A DNA stretch of 45,937 nucleotides from Thiopontia sp964344135 (GCA_964344135.1 CAYFMF010000010.1:1-45937); one strand, 5' to 3'. Shown: positions 22,428-31,930, numbered from the stretch's first letter. Translations and numbers: made by a program. Notes: generated from the sequence alone by a model not told the origin.

Positions 22428-23585
22428 TTATGCTGCGGCGACAGCCTTCATGGCTGCACCTGTCAGTGTCTCTTCGACATCAATGTTGAGCCCACTCTGC
22501 TTCAGCAGCTCCATCCCTGCTGCTGCGTTGGTCCCCTCAAGGCGGACAATGACCGGGATCTCGATTCCCACCTCCTTGACCGCGCTGATGATCCCCTCTG
22601 CAATCAGGTCACAGCGGACGATTCCACCAAATATATTGACCAGAATGGCCTTCACCTTGCTGTCGCTGAGGATCAGCTTGAAGGCGGCCGCCACACGCTC
22701 GGCTGTAGTGCCACCACCCACATCGAGGAAGTTGGCCGGATCACCGCCATGGAGCTTGATCAGGTCCATGGTGGCCATTGCCAGGCCGGCACCATTGACC
22801 ATGCAGCCGATATTGCCATCGAGCGTGATGTAGTTGAGATCGTGTTTTCCCGCCTCCAGTTCAGCCTCATCCTCCTGAGAGGGGTCATGCAGTTCCTGCA
22901 GTGCAGGGTGGCGGTAGAGGGCGTTGTCATCCAGGTTGATCTTTGCATCCAGTGCCAGCAGATCGCCTTCACCGGTTACGATCAGCGGGTTGATCTCGAC
23001 CAGGCTGAGATCGTTGTGGATGAAGAGCAGATGAAGTCCGGTGAGAATGCGAGTCAATGCACCAATCTGCTTCCCTTCGAGGCCAAGTCCAAAGGCGATC
23101 TGGCGACACTGGTAGGGCTGCAGCCCGGCCGCGCTGTGGGCATGGACCGTCAGAATCTTCTCCGGGGTCTCGGCAGCAACCTGCTCGATATCCATTCCAC
23201 CGGCGGCTGAGGCCATATAGACAATCTGCTCCCGGTCACGATCCACCAGTGCACCGAGATAGAGCTCACGACTGATGTCGAGGGTCTCTTCGATCAGTAC
23301 CTTGTTGATCGGGAGCCCTCGCCCATGGGTCTGGTGGGTGGTCAGTGTGTCGCCCAGCATGGTGTTGACAACATCCAAAAGTTCCTCGCGGCTGTGTGCA
23401 ATCTTGACGCCACCCGCCTTGCCACGCCCTCCGGCATGGACCTGCGCCTTGGCAACCCAGGCCTCCCCATTGATTTCTGTGGCTGCCTGCTCTACCTCAT
23501 TGAGGCGCTCAATGGTCTTTCCGCTGGGAACAGGGATTCCTGCCTGTTCAAACAGCTGTTTGGATTGATACTCGTGAAGGTTCAT
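22428..23585 (-). CDS. sucC: succinyl-CoA synthetase beta subunit
   Basis: A 385-residue ATP-grasp subunit of succinate-CoA ligase. It starts with MNLHEYQSKQLFEQAGIPVP, has the ATP-binding lysines in VAKAQVHAGGRGKAGGVK near residue 45, the NGAGLAMATMD loop and the GGGTTAERV segment with FGGIVRCD. All are normal for the family. It lies between the pseudo-PFOR gene upstream and sucD downstream on the minus strand. Confidence 0.97.
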   Translation of the reverse strand: MNLHEYQSKQLFEQAGIPVPSGKTIERLNEVEQAATEINGEAWVAKAQVHAGGRGKAGGVKIAHSREELLDVVNTMLGDTLTTHQTHGRGLPINKVLIEETLDISRELYLGALVDRDREQIVYMASAAGGMDIEQVAAETPEKILTVHAHSAAGLQPYQCRQIAFGLGLEGKQIGALTRILTGLHLLFIHNDLSLVEINPLIVTGEGDLLALDAKINLDDNALYRHPALQELHDPSQEDEAELEAGKHDLNYITLDGNIGCMVNGAGLAMATMDLIKLHGGDPANFLDVGGGTTAERVAAAFKLILSDSKVKAILVNIFGGIVRCDLIAEGIISAVKEVGIEIPVIVRLEGTNAAAGMELLKQSGLNIDVEETLTGAAMKAVAAA

Positions 23586-23612
23586 GAATGACGTTCCTTG
23601 TTAGCTCACTGG

Positions 23613-26600
23613 TTATGGTTCGTTGCCCTGCAGGTCACCTTCTGCGGCCACTTCGGTTTCGGGGGCCGTCCGGTGGCGCTCGGTCAGGGTGACCAGACGG
23701 TCTGTAATGCGTTGGGTGATCTCGCTCTCCAGCTGCTCACGCAGTGACTGGATCTCCTGCTGATGGGCGCTGTTGAGCCTCTCCAGTTCGACCCGGTGGG
23801 TGGCGGCCACATCCTCTTCTGCCTGCTGTCGGACCTGTTCGGTAAACGGCGTAATCTGCCCTGCCAACTCCTGCAGCATCTGCCACTGTTCGGAGAGCTG
23901 CCCAAGCCGGCGTGCAAAGGCTGGCTTGATTGAGAACTGCCGGCTCTCTGTCTCGCTGTCTGTTATGGTGACCACAGGGCTCTTGCTGTTCTGTACACGC
24001 TGCTCCAGGGCAAGCCACTCATCAAGCTCGACAGCCCCAGCCTGATCAGCCGATAGTGGCTCGAACTGTGCTGAGAAGCGCTCCTCATGGAGAGCCCACT
24101 CTGCAATCGAGACCTCCTGCTGCGGGTTCCCCTCCAGGCTGATCCTTGTCCCGAAGACCCCGGGGGCATCAGGGTTGTAGCGAAATAGAGGGAAGGCGTG
24201 TCCGGAAACGGCCTGTTCCGCCTGATCCAGAGTCTGACTGGGAGCAAACCCGTGGCGTTCTGGGCTGGGTGCATGGATCCGCAGCAGTGCTGGTCCCGGG
24301 TAGTGCAGTGCCTCACGAACCGTCTTGTTGAGGTGGTCCGGGGATGCAATCGAACTCTGGGCAACGTAGCTGTTTCTCTGTGCCAGTGCCGACAGCGCAA
24401 GTTCGGAGCGTGCGTCGGCATGGGTCTCACTGACACCCAGATCCATCTCCGCCAGCACAACCACCTTGATGGGCAGTCCACTGTTGAGAATCCAGTTGAT
24501 CTCGCCGGAGCCCTCGGCAGCAAGCGTAGTGTCGTTGCCGATCAGCAGTAGTGGTGGACACTGCTGCAGTTCATCAGCAGTCAGATCGCGCCAGCTCATC
24601 TTCCCCACAGCCTTGCGCTCTGCAACAGAGCTGTTTTTCAGAATCAATTTTGCCTTGCGCAGTAGCTGGTGGGCTGTTGTTGCCTGCTCCAGTTGCCCCT
24701 CGATCAGCCCTGACGCCAAGGCACCAATCTCTCCGGGGTTTCCGATCACAGCCGGGACCTGGAATGGGTTGGAGGGGAATGTACCAGCCCAGGACGCTGC
24801 TGTACCAGAGGCAAAGACCAGGCTGTAACGGGCACGTCCAATGGCGTGCTCTCCTGCTCCAATCTTCTCCCTCTCTGTGCGGATCGACTCAGCCAGTGCA
24901 ACCCACTCCTTCAACTGCTGTGCATCGACGCCACTGCCCTCGACTCCGGATGTCTTCTCTGCCAGTGTGGCCAGGTCGAGTTGACGACCAGAGAGGTCCT
25001 TCAGACCCTCTGCCAGAGCAGCCAGATCCTCGACATGAGAGGCAACGGCCAGTTGCTCACGGATTCCCTCCAGTAGCCTGTTGTGGGTCTCCCCCATCTC
25101 GGAGAGGAGCTGGTGTGCCAGTGGTTGCTGGCGATATTCGGTAATCCCGAGCAGCTGGCGCAGTATGATCTTCTCTCCGGATCCCGGTTCGGCCGGGTCT
25201 CCGCCAGCAACAGCCATGGATGCGTGGCGGGAGAGCATGGTTGCGGCAACTGCACCGATGCCGGGAACAGCGCTGTAATCGCTCACTGTGGTTGATGCAG
25301 TGTCGGGGAGCTGTTCCCAGATCCTCCAGTCCCTGTACTGCCTGCTGATCTCCTCATCACTCTGTTTGGTCAGGGTGAGGGCAGGGGCTTCAATCTCGTG
25401 CAGACGGGCCTCTTGCTGACAGAGTGTGGTGCAGATACCGCAGCTCTTGCAGCTATCGGGGTTGATGACCAGGGAGAGCAGTTCACCGGACTGCGCCCTG
25501 AGTCGTTCCGGCTGGTGGAAGAGCGGTTCGGTATGAGACACCATAAGGGTCCCAATATTGGAGAGAAGGCGCTCCAGGGCCTCCTCGGCACTGGATCTAC
25601 GCTCTTCGGAGAGGGGAGCCCGCTTTATCATTGCGTCCCAGCACTGCTGGATCAGGGGGGCAGTGGCACCGCTGGTGGTGGTTGTGCTCATCTCTCTGGC
25701 AAGTTTCGAGAGGTGGGGGCGCAGTGCGTCGGCGCCACCCATCCTCACCCCAGCCTCCAGTAGTTGTGAGGGCTTGAGCGAGACTGCACCGATTGCACTG
25801 TCCGGACAGTTGCTCCAGCACTTCCCGCATCCAGTACAGCTCTCCGGATTGAAGAGGGGCAGTTCTGTATGGCCAATCGTGTTGAATGTAGAGGTGAGGG
25901 GTGGGGTGTGACCTGCTGCGGCAAAGGGGTCTACTCCCTGCTGATTCTGGGCACCATCACGATAGAGTACACCGGTCTGGTCCCAGAAGCGGGAGAGGTT
26001 GTGGTACCCCTGATGTCCGCCATCCTCTCTGCTCAGGTGGCGAACCGCCATTGGTGTTTGGGCCTCCCTCTTCTCCTGCTGGATTGGGGAGTTGCCATCT
26101 CCCTGAGAGATCCCCAGCTGCCCCAGTTCGGGATAGTTTCTCTGCAGAATATCGGTTACTACCTGCTGCTTGGGGTTGGTTCTTCTGGGCAGGGCATCAA
26201 CACCCAGGCGTACCGCATTGGCAGAGAGCGGAGCCTTGCAGGCCACAGCCAGATCACTCTCTGTGGCTGGCAGGCCACCAACCCCGTAGAGGATGGAGCC
26301 ACTTCTGCAGTTGTCCGGAAGCAGTGGGTTGATCATGCTGTAGAGGGGGGCAGGCCCGCCCATCAGGGGCTCGCTACGCTCCAGTACAACAACCTCCCTG
26401 TATCCCCGCAGGATTTCAGTCAGAGCCTCAGCAGGGAGAGGAGAGATGGCATGGATTCCGACAACTGCAAGCGAGACCTTCTCCTCTCTCTGCAGTTTGT
26501 CCGCCACCTCACGGCACTGTGCGTTGATGGCCCCCAGTGTGACCACTGCCCTTGTTGCCTTTCTCTTTCCATGAACAGTAGCTGCACGGTGGTCTCTGCC

Positions 26601-27488
26601 GGTGAGGCTGGTAAAGCGTGAAAGCTGTTCAAGCAGGATCCCCTGGAGTTGCTTGCCAAAGAAGGTGGTATGGGAGATTGCACCAAGTGCAAAGCTGAAT
26701 GGGTCGCGGTAGCTTCCCTGCAGTGTGGGGCGGTCCAGGTTGTACCAGTCAGGCACCCTGCGACGACTCTCCCCAAAGAGCAGTTGATGTGCAGCATCCT
26801 CGACCGCAATTGAGCTATCAGGGTTGCCAACAATCCTCTCGATCAGCTCTGGGGAGGGGAGGACTACCTGCTGCTCGGCAAAGGCGGTTTCCGCTCCATC
26901 CATGACCACAATACCCGGCAGCAGTGACTGCTCGGCAACGGCACGGGCGATCAGTGTGTAGTCGACAGCCTGTTGTACATTCTGTGCAAAGAGGATGAAT
27001 GCCCCGCTGTTTGCAAGCTGGAAGATCGCCTCGTCGCTGCCATCAAGGCTCTCCCCGTTCAGTGGGAGTGCACGGTTGATGGCGTGAATCACCAGCGGCA
27101 GATGTTGCCCTGCTGCACGTCGAACCAGATCCTGTGCAGTGGCAAGATCACTGGACCAGAGGCTGCAGGAGGCCCGTTTCCCGGCCATTGCCAGCCCCAT
27201 TGCGGCCGAGAGTGAGCTGCGGGCGCTGCGGCTTTCCAGGTGGAGCAGGGGTTTGCCAAAGAGGTTGACCTGTTGGCGCTGCCGCTCACTGCTCCATGCG
27301 ATGGAGCCCTCCTCGGGCGGGAAAGTCTCTCCACTCGCTGCAGCCTCGGAGAGGATGGTCTCAACTGTGGCAACAGCAACACGACCATCCATCGTTGTGG
27401 CAATGCCATTACTGTCCTGTTGCGAGATCTTCTCTGCACCGAGAATCTTGCGGTAGATGCGGTTGGCGAGTTCAGCGAAGCTGGGCAT
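23613..27488 (-). CDS. PFOR-shaped protein lacking catalytic motifs (pseudo-oxidoreductase, two Fe-S clusters)
   Basis: A 1291-residue protein that follows the domain order of single-chain pyruvate:ferredoxin oxidoreductase. Residues about 30-440 match its pyrimidine-binding and middle domains (DGRVAVATVETILSEAA, later VVVLERSEPLMGGPAPLY). A ferredoxin domain has CTGCGKCWSNCP near 551 and CKSCGICTTLC near 680. Residues about 900-1110 match the TPP domain (YPGPALLRIHAP, FPLFRYNP). The PFOR motifs YPITP, EAGA, the TPP-domain Cys pair, GDGW and NTGGQ are absent or replaced (GND, SETHADA), so TPP catalysis and the TPP-proximal cluster look lost while the two ferredoxin clusters remain. Residues about 1190-1275 are coiled coil. 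It overlaps rnfB by 17 bases. It is probably an electron-transfer or scaffold subunit. Confidence 0.75.
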   Translation of the reverse strand: MPSFAELANRIYRKILGAEKISQQDSNGIATTMDGRVAVATVETILSEAAASGETFPPEEGSIAWSSERQRQQVNLFGKPLLHLESRSARSSLSAAMGLAMAGKRASCSLWSSDLATAQDLVRRAAGQHLPLVIHAINRALPLNGESLDGSDEAIFQLANSGAFILFAQNVQQAVDYTLIARAVAEQSLLPGIVVMDGAETAFAEQQVVLPSPELIERIVGNPDSSIAVEDAAHQLLFGESRRRVPDWYNLDRPTLQGSYRDPFSFALGAISHTTFFGKQLQGILLEQLSRFTSLTGRDHRAATVHGKRKATRAVVTLGAINAQCREVADKLQREEKVSLAVVGIHAISPLPAEALTEILRGYREVVVLERSEPLMGGPAPLYSMINPLLPDNCRSGSILYGVGGLPATESDLAVACKAPLSANAVRLGVDALPRRTNPKQQVVTDILQRNYPELGQLGISQGDGNSPIQQEKREAQTPMAVRHLSREDGGHQGYHNLSRFWDQTGVLYRDGAQNQQGVDPFAAAGHTPPLTSTFNTIGHTELPLFNPESCTGCGKCWSNCPDSAIGAVSLKPSQLLEAGVRMGGADALRPHLSKLAREMSTTTTSGATAPLIQQCWDAMIKRAPLSEERRSSAEEALERLLSNIGTLMVSHTEPLFHQPERLRAQSGELLSLVINPDSCKSCGICTTLCQQEARLHEIEAPALTLTKQSDEEISRQYRDWRIWEQLPDTASTTVSDYSAVPGIGAVAATMLSRHASMAVAGGDPAEPGSGEKIILRQLLGITEYRQQPLAHQLLSEMGETHNRLLEGIREQLAVASHVEDLAALAEGLKDLSGRQLDLATLAEKTSGVEGSGVDAQQLKEWVALAESIRTEREKIGAGEHAIGRARYSLVFASGTAASWAGTFPSNPFQVPAVIGNPGEIGALASGLIEGQLEQATTAHQLLRKAKLILKNSSVAERKAVGKMSWRDLTADELQQCPPLLLIGNDTTLAAEGSGEINWILNSGLPIKVVVLAEMDLGVSETHADARSELALSALAQRNSYVAQSSIASPDHLNKTVREALHYPGPALLRIHAPSPERHGFAPSQTLDQAEQAVSGHAFPLFRYNPDAPGVFGTRISLEGNPQQEVSIAEWALHEERFSAQFEPLSADQAGAVELDEWLALEQRVQNSKSPVVTITDSETESRQFSIKPAFARRLGQLSEQWQMLQELAGQITPFTEQVRQQAEEDVAATHRVELERLNSAHQQEIQSLREQLESEITQRITDRLVTLTERHRTAPETEVAAEGDLQGNEP

Positions 27489-28335
27489 AACGTTTCTGAC
27501 CCTCGGTCATGTTCTGGTTCTGTTGATCAAATTGGGTGCCATCCAGCCAGACGATGGCATTGGTTGGGCAGCGCCAGGTGGCTTCTGCCGTCTCCTCAAC
27601 ACCACTGCCATGGTCGATCACAGGCAGTCCATCCACCATCTCGATCAGCCCTGGATTGGCATCGGCAGCACAGCGTGCGCAGCCGTCACAGGCCGTAGTG
27701 CAGAGCTGAGTGATTGCATCCCCCTCCAGTGGTGCACTGCACTGCACCAGCAGGTGCTCGTTGACAGGGTGGATCCTGAAAAGATCCTTTGGGCAGGCAT
27801 CAACACAATCCTCACAGGCTGTGCATCTGTCTGGGTCGACCACCGGCAGGCCGTTGCCATTCATCTGGATTGCATCAAAGTCACATGCAATTTCACAGTC
27901 TGCCAGCCCCAGGCACCCCCAGGAGCACCCCTTGCCGCCTCCAGAGACCACAGCGGCGGCCCGGCAGCTGTCGAACCCCCGGTATTCTGCAATCTGCCAG
28001 GCCTCACTGTCTCCACCGGCACAGTGGAGTCTTGCAACCCGTTTGACTCGGGAACCGGCATCTACACCGAGGAAGCTGGCGATCTCCTCGATCTCATCCT
28101 TTGGCGCAACCGTACACTGGCTGGGCTCTGCCTCCCCCTTGATCAGCTCCTCGGCAAATGCGCGACAGCCGGGCACACCACAGGCACCACAGTTGGTGCC
28201 TGGGAGCATCTCCTCGGTTTCATCGATTCTGGGATCCTCATCCACCTTGAGCAGTCGATAGGCGACTGCCAGGATGACCCCGAAAAAGAGGCCAATTCCC
28301 GTCATGATGGCTGGAGAAGCGAGAAGGCTATTCAA
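27472..28335 (-). CDS. rnfB: Rnf complex subunit RnfB, multi-ferredoxin type
   Basis: A 287-residue protein with an N-terminal membrane helix (about residues 11-29, MTGIGLFFGVILAVAYRLL), then the RnfB Fe-S domain with Cys at 49, 52, 57 and 74 (GTNCGACGVPGC...SQC), and several more ferredoxin motifs (CEIAC, CTACEDCVDACP, ACDGCARC, RCPTNAIV). RnfB is the subunit that exchanges electrons with ferredoxin. The start is TTG at 28333-28335 with AGGGG upstream; an ATG ten codons later has no binding site. It is separated from rnfCDGEA by three genes and sits between two large PFOR-related genes, overlapping the 1291-residue one. The C-terminal domains are longer than in E. coli RsxB. Confidence 0.93.
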   Translation of the reverse strand: MNSLLASPAIMTGIGLFFGVILAVAYRLLKVDEDPRIDETEEMLPGTNCGACGVPGCRAFAEELIKGEAEPSQCTVAPKDEIEEIASFLGVDAGSRVKRVARLHCAGGDSEAWQIAEYRGFDSCRAAAVVSGGGKGCSWGCLGLADCEIACDFDAIQMNGNGLPVVDPDRCTACEDCVDACPKDLFRIHPVNEHLLVQCSAPLEGDAITQLCTTACDGCARCAADANPGLIEMVDGLPVIDHGSGVEETAEATWRCPTNAIVWLDGTQFDQQNQNMTEGQKRYAQLR

Positions 28336-28341
28336 GGCTTT

Positions 28342-30891
28342 TTACCCCTGGTTGAAGGGGGCTGCACGCTCGATCAGTTCCTCAAGATCAGGCTCATTCG
28401 GGTTGAGGGGCACTCCAGGGTGGATGCAGCGTGATGGGCAGATCTCGGCCGCCTCGACCAGCTGTGCATAGGTACCGAGACCAGGATCCGTGATGTAGGC
28501 CTGTTTGTCTTCATTGTAGACAAACATCTGCGGATTGATGGTCAGGCAGTCATTGCAGGTGGTGCAGAGCATCGACTCAATCCATGGATCCTCGGTCATC
28601 TCCACCTCGGGCTCAGGAGCTATCTCTTCGGCAGGAGTCTCCTCCACTGGCTCTGGCTCTTCGTCAGCGATCTCTGCGGCTGCCGGGGCAGCTGTCGTGG
28701 CGGGTGTGGAAATTCCCTGAGAGAGCTCCATCCCCATGAGGACCTGTGCCAGTTTGCCCATAACCTCGGCGCTGGCATTGTGTTGCAGTTCGGCGATCTC
28801 GGCCTCATGGGCTGCCTTGAGCGCGGCGATCTCACTGTTTGATTTTGCCTCCATTGCCAGCGTCGCCTCGTTGGCGGCCTCTTCGGCGTGAGGGTTGCGC
28901 ACCCCGGAGAGCTCCTGGAGGGTGTGCCAGTAGTTGAGGCGGTCCTTGCAGGCGAGTACCAGTTCACGAGAGACCACGACCTTGTGCAGTTCATTCTCAC
29001 CATTCACCGCCCAGACAAAGGGGACCAGAGAGAAGGCGTCACTGTTGCTCTGGTTGAGGTAGTCGGCGATTGGTGTCAGTTTGTCCGATTCAAAATCCCC
29101 GGGGATTTGTCGGAAATGGTTGCGCAGCTGCGGAATCAGCAGTGCGTAGTCGGCAAAGGTAAAGGGGAGCTCGGTATGAACCATCTCCCCCTGGTCGTCT
29201 CGGTAGCTGAAGGGGTGGATGGCCCAATCCTGGTGAGCCTGTGGATTGATGCTGAAATCCATACGCTCGGCAAAGGTATCGCCACGGCTGGGGTTGATCC
29301 GGAAGAAGGGGTGTACACGCCCCTCCAGTGCGGCCCCGGAGACCATCCATGGGTCCATCAGAAACTGCTTTCGTGCCTTGGTGACAAGGTGAATTCCTCC
29401 GGAGGAGGGAGAGAGGGTGCTCTGGGGTATCTTGTTATCAACCAGGTGAGGATCAGTCTCCTGGTAGATGATCTCATCCTGGATACCGGTATTGATCAAG
29501 TGGATCCCGGCCCGTGGAATCTCAGTTGCCTCCAGGAACCCCTGCATCAGGTGCCGGTAGCGGGCTGCCGAGGTCTGGCTGACATAGCACTGTCGGTGTG
29601 CCGTGGCCAGGTATCCCAGCTCAAGACGGAAGTCGCGGAAGGGAGAGTCCCCCTCGGCTGCTGCCGGGTTACTGTGTCCCTTGACACGGCTCAGGACCTG
29701 AATCGGGCGACCGGAATTAAGTAGCCTGGAGAGGGAGCTCATCCCTTCGCTGGCAAGTCGTACTGAAGACTCCAGTGCCACGATGGCGGGAACCAGAAGC
29801 AGCTCCTCTTCGGAAAAGGCCTCCCATCCAAAGTTCTCAAACCAGGGGTCATGAACGACCGGGTCATAGTGGTTATCGATCTCCAGGCGGGCGATCCGGC
29901 AGGCGGCAAAGAGCTCAGCCAGCTCACAGGCCTGTTGGTCAAAGAGCGTGGTTGCCTTGCTGCAGGGGTCACGATCAACGATCGTCTCAAAGTGGTCGGG
30001 ATGCTCATCCCATGGGCCATTAAAATCGCCACCATGGATAAAGCGAACCTGAATCGGGCTGCGGACAAAGCCATTGATGGTGGTGGACGCCTTTTCAATC
30101 CGGTTGCGGCGCTGTTCCGACATTGCCACGGTCCCCGATGTTTTCGAAATCAGCGAGGAGAGTCGGTCGGTATTGAAGTGGCTGGCACCACTGCCGATGC
30201 TTCGCCCTGTTGATTCGGCACCTCCCCCCTGCTTGTGTCGCTCAATATCGATCAGCCTGTTGAGCTGGCGATTGAGCTTCTGAAGCCTCTGCTCGAATTG
30301 GTCCCAGCGAGCCTCGGAGCGGCCATGCACCAGGTGGATCATCAGGTGGATTGTGGTGTACCGGTCGTAGGGGAGTAGCTGATCCTGTTGCTGGATCCCC
30401 TCGGCCATCTGCTCAAGATCGTGCTGCAGGGTGGCACTGTTCTCTTCCGACAGGGAGAGATGAGCGGCTAATTCAAGGCTTGCCTGTTGCATGATCGGCA
30501 GCAGGGGTTGTGGTCCCTGCAGTCCGCTCAGCTGCCTGCGAATGGCGTACTCCAGCCGATCGAGGTTGTCCTTGAGGATGCGGGCACTGTTTTCACTCGG
30601 CGCAAAGGAGTCCAGGTGCTCCTTGAGGAAACTGGACAGTGGCTGGGCATGCTGATCACAGTAGGGTGAATGGCGTGAAAAGAGAATCAGCGGGTAGTCG
30701 TACCGGATCTTGGAGACATCCCGGAATGGACTCAGCAGTGCCGGCAGGTACTCACTGTCAATGGTGAGCGTCTCGCGATCCACGCTGGGGTCGCCAAGAT
30801 GGAAGTGGTGCAGCGTGCGCAGGGTTGCTGCCTCGCTACCGGCATCGGGCTGAGTGGTATGGAGGGTTGGGAGAGGAGGTGCACTACTCAT
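28342..30891 (-). CDS. degenerate TPP-domain protein with C-terminal ferredoxin domain
   Basis: An 849-residue protein I do not recognise as a named family. The N-terminal 250 residues are helical and His-containing. Residues about 290-560 resemble the TPP domain of PFOR (SSLSRLLNSGRPIQVL, then LATAHRQCYVSQTSAARY, IPRAGIHLINTG, HPFFRINP), but GDG and NTGGQ motifs are absent. It then has a coiled coil (about 670-715), a Glu/Pro/Ala-rich linker, and a ferredoxin-like domain near 774 (CTTCNDCLTINP...AEICPSRC). The order TPP-like, LQEL block, coiled coil is shared with the 1291-residue protein (FPLFRYNP, MLQELAGQ, HQQEIQSL there), so the two look paralogous. It lies between korB and rnfB and may act as the ferredoxin subunit missing from KorAB. 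Confidence 0.65.
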   Translation of the reverse strand: MSSAPPLPTLHTTQPDAGSEAATLRTLHHFHLGDPSVDRETLTIDSEYLPALLSPFRDVSKIRYDYPLILFSRHSPYCDQHAQPLSSFLKEHLDSFAPSENSARILKDNLDRLEYAIRRQLSGLQGPQPLLPIMQQASLELAAHLSLSEENSATLQHDLEQMAEGIQQQDQLLPYDRYTTIHLMIHLVHGRSEARWDQFEQRLQKLNRQLNRLIDIERHKQGGGAESTGRSIGSGASHFNTDRLSSLISKTSGTVAMSEQRRNRIEKASTTINGFVRSPIQVRFIHGGDFNGPWDEHPDHFETIVDRDPCSKATTLFDQQACELAELFAACRIARLEIDNHYDPVVHDPWFENFGWEAFSEEELLLVPAIVALESSVRLASEGMSSLSRLLNSGRPIQVLSRVKGHSNPAAAEGDSPFRDFRLELGYLATAHRQCYVSQTSAARYRHLMQGFLEATEIPRAGIHLINTGIQDEIIYQETDPHLVDNKIPQSTLSPSSGGIHLVTKARKQFLMDPWMVSGAALEGRVHPFFRINPSRGDTFAERMDFSINPQAHQDWAIHPFSYRDDQGEMVHTELPFTFADYALLIPQLRNHFRQIPGDFESDKLTPIADYLNQSNSDAFSLVPFVWAVNGENELHKVVVSRELVLACKDRLNYWHTLQELSGVRNPHAEEAANEATLAMEAKSNSEIAALKAAHEAEIAELQHNASAEVMGKLAQVLMGMELSQGISTPATTAAPAAAEIADEEPEPVEETPAEEIAPEPEVEMTEDPWIESMLCTTCNDCLTINPQMFVYNEDKQAYITDPGLGTYAQLVEAAEICPSRCIHPGVPLNPNEPDLEELIERAAPFNQG

Positions 30892-30951
30892 CGATACAGA
30901 TTCCCTGAGGGTTGGCCGCAGTTGCTATTCATCGTTGCGATTGGCCCCCTG

Positions 30952-31914
30952 TTAGATTGCGAAGGCGTCAAGCGCACCGTTGGTTGCGGTAATCTTCTCC
31001 TCGTCGGTCGCATCATGACCCACCGTTGAGAGATCGTCATAGCAGGGGCGGCTGGCATCCCGATAGAGCAGCCCAACCGGGATGATTCCCTTCTCGGTCT
31101 CATCCCGGGCGATGGCCATCGCCTGGTTGAAATCTGAGGGGTCATGCTCACGACTCTCCGGGAAGAGACGGTCAATCCCCGGAGCAACCGGAATTCCATT
31201 CTCGTGGGTCAGTAGCAGCAGACGGGAGCTGTCTTCCTGGAGCTCCTTGGTGATACTGTCACTGAAGACGGGGCAACGCTGGATAATACGAACAAAGCTG
31301 CTCCCCTTGTGCTGGTGGGCAGCCTTGATTGTCTCGTAGAGTAGTGGCGGGTTCCAGTCGACCACCTGGGCCACAAAGGAGGCGTTGGTGATCGCCATGG
31401 TTACCGTGTTGGGGTTCATCATGTCGATAGAGGCCCCTTCCGGGTGGGTGTTGGTCGGGAACTCGATTGGTGTGGTGGGGGAGGTTTGCTTCTTGGTCAG
31501 ACCGTAGATCTGGTTGTCGAACACCAGCACAGTCATATCCATGTTGTAGCGAACCGCGTGGACCCAGGGGCCGGCACCAATCGAGTAGCAGTCACCATCG
31601 CCGGTCGCAACCCAGACATCAAGATCGGGGCGACGTGACTTGACGCCACAGGCCAGTGGCAGCGCACGTCCGTGCAGCCCGTGCAGTCCATAGGTGGCCA
31701 TGTAGTGGGGCATGCGGCTGGAGCAGCCGATACCGGAGACGAAGACACTCTTCTCTGGCGGGAGCTGCGCATCACGCAGTACGCGGTGGGCGGTTGCAAG
31801 CACTGCGTGGTCGCCACAGCCATCACACCAGCGGGCTACGTTACCTTCGTAATCATCAATGGTGAAGTAGCGCTCCTGAATATCGAGAGACCAGTCTGCC
31901 TTGATTCCAAACAT
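30952..31914 (-). CDS. korB: 2-oxoacid:ferredoxin oxidoreductase beta subunit KorB
   Basis: A 320-residue TPP-binding subunit of 2-oxoglutarate:ferredoxin oxidoreductase. Cluster Cys are C30 and C33 (CDGCG), one in GIGCSSRM and one in RCPVFSD. The TPP/Mg motif GDGDCYSIG is followed by the Asn-containing FDNQIYGLTKKQ. The pattern SRMPHYMATYGLHGLHGRALPLACGVK fits KorB-type enzymes. With KorA it carboxylates succinyl-CoA to 2-oxoglutarate with reduced ferredoxin, or runs in reverse. It is intact, in contrast to the two TPP-like paralogues encoded just downstream. Confidence 0.95.
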   Translation of the reverse strand: MFGIKADWSLDIQERYFTIDDYEGNVARWCDGCGDHAVLATAHRVLRDAQLPPEKSVFVSGIGCSSRMPHYMATYGLHGLHGRALPLACGVKSRRPDLDVWVATGDGDCYSIGAGPWVHAVRYNMDMTVLVFDNQIYGLTKKQTSPTTPIEFPTNTHPEGASIDMMNPNTVTMAITNASFVAQVVDWNPPLLYETIKAAHQHKGSSFVRIIQRCPVFSDSITKELQEDSSRLLLLTHENGIPVAPGIDRLFPESREHDPSDFNQAMAIARDETEKGIIPVGLLYRDASRPCYDDLSTVGHDATDEEKITATNGALDAFAI

Positions 31915-31930
31915 TGTTCTTTCTCCTTAC

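Noticed and set aside
23613..27488. active pyruvate:ferredoxin oxidoreductase (nifJ)
   Set aside because: Overall domain order fits, but YPITP, EAGA, the TPP-domain Cys pair, GDGW and NTGGQ are missing, so enzymatic PFOR function is not supported.
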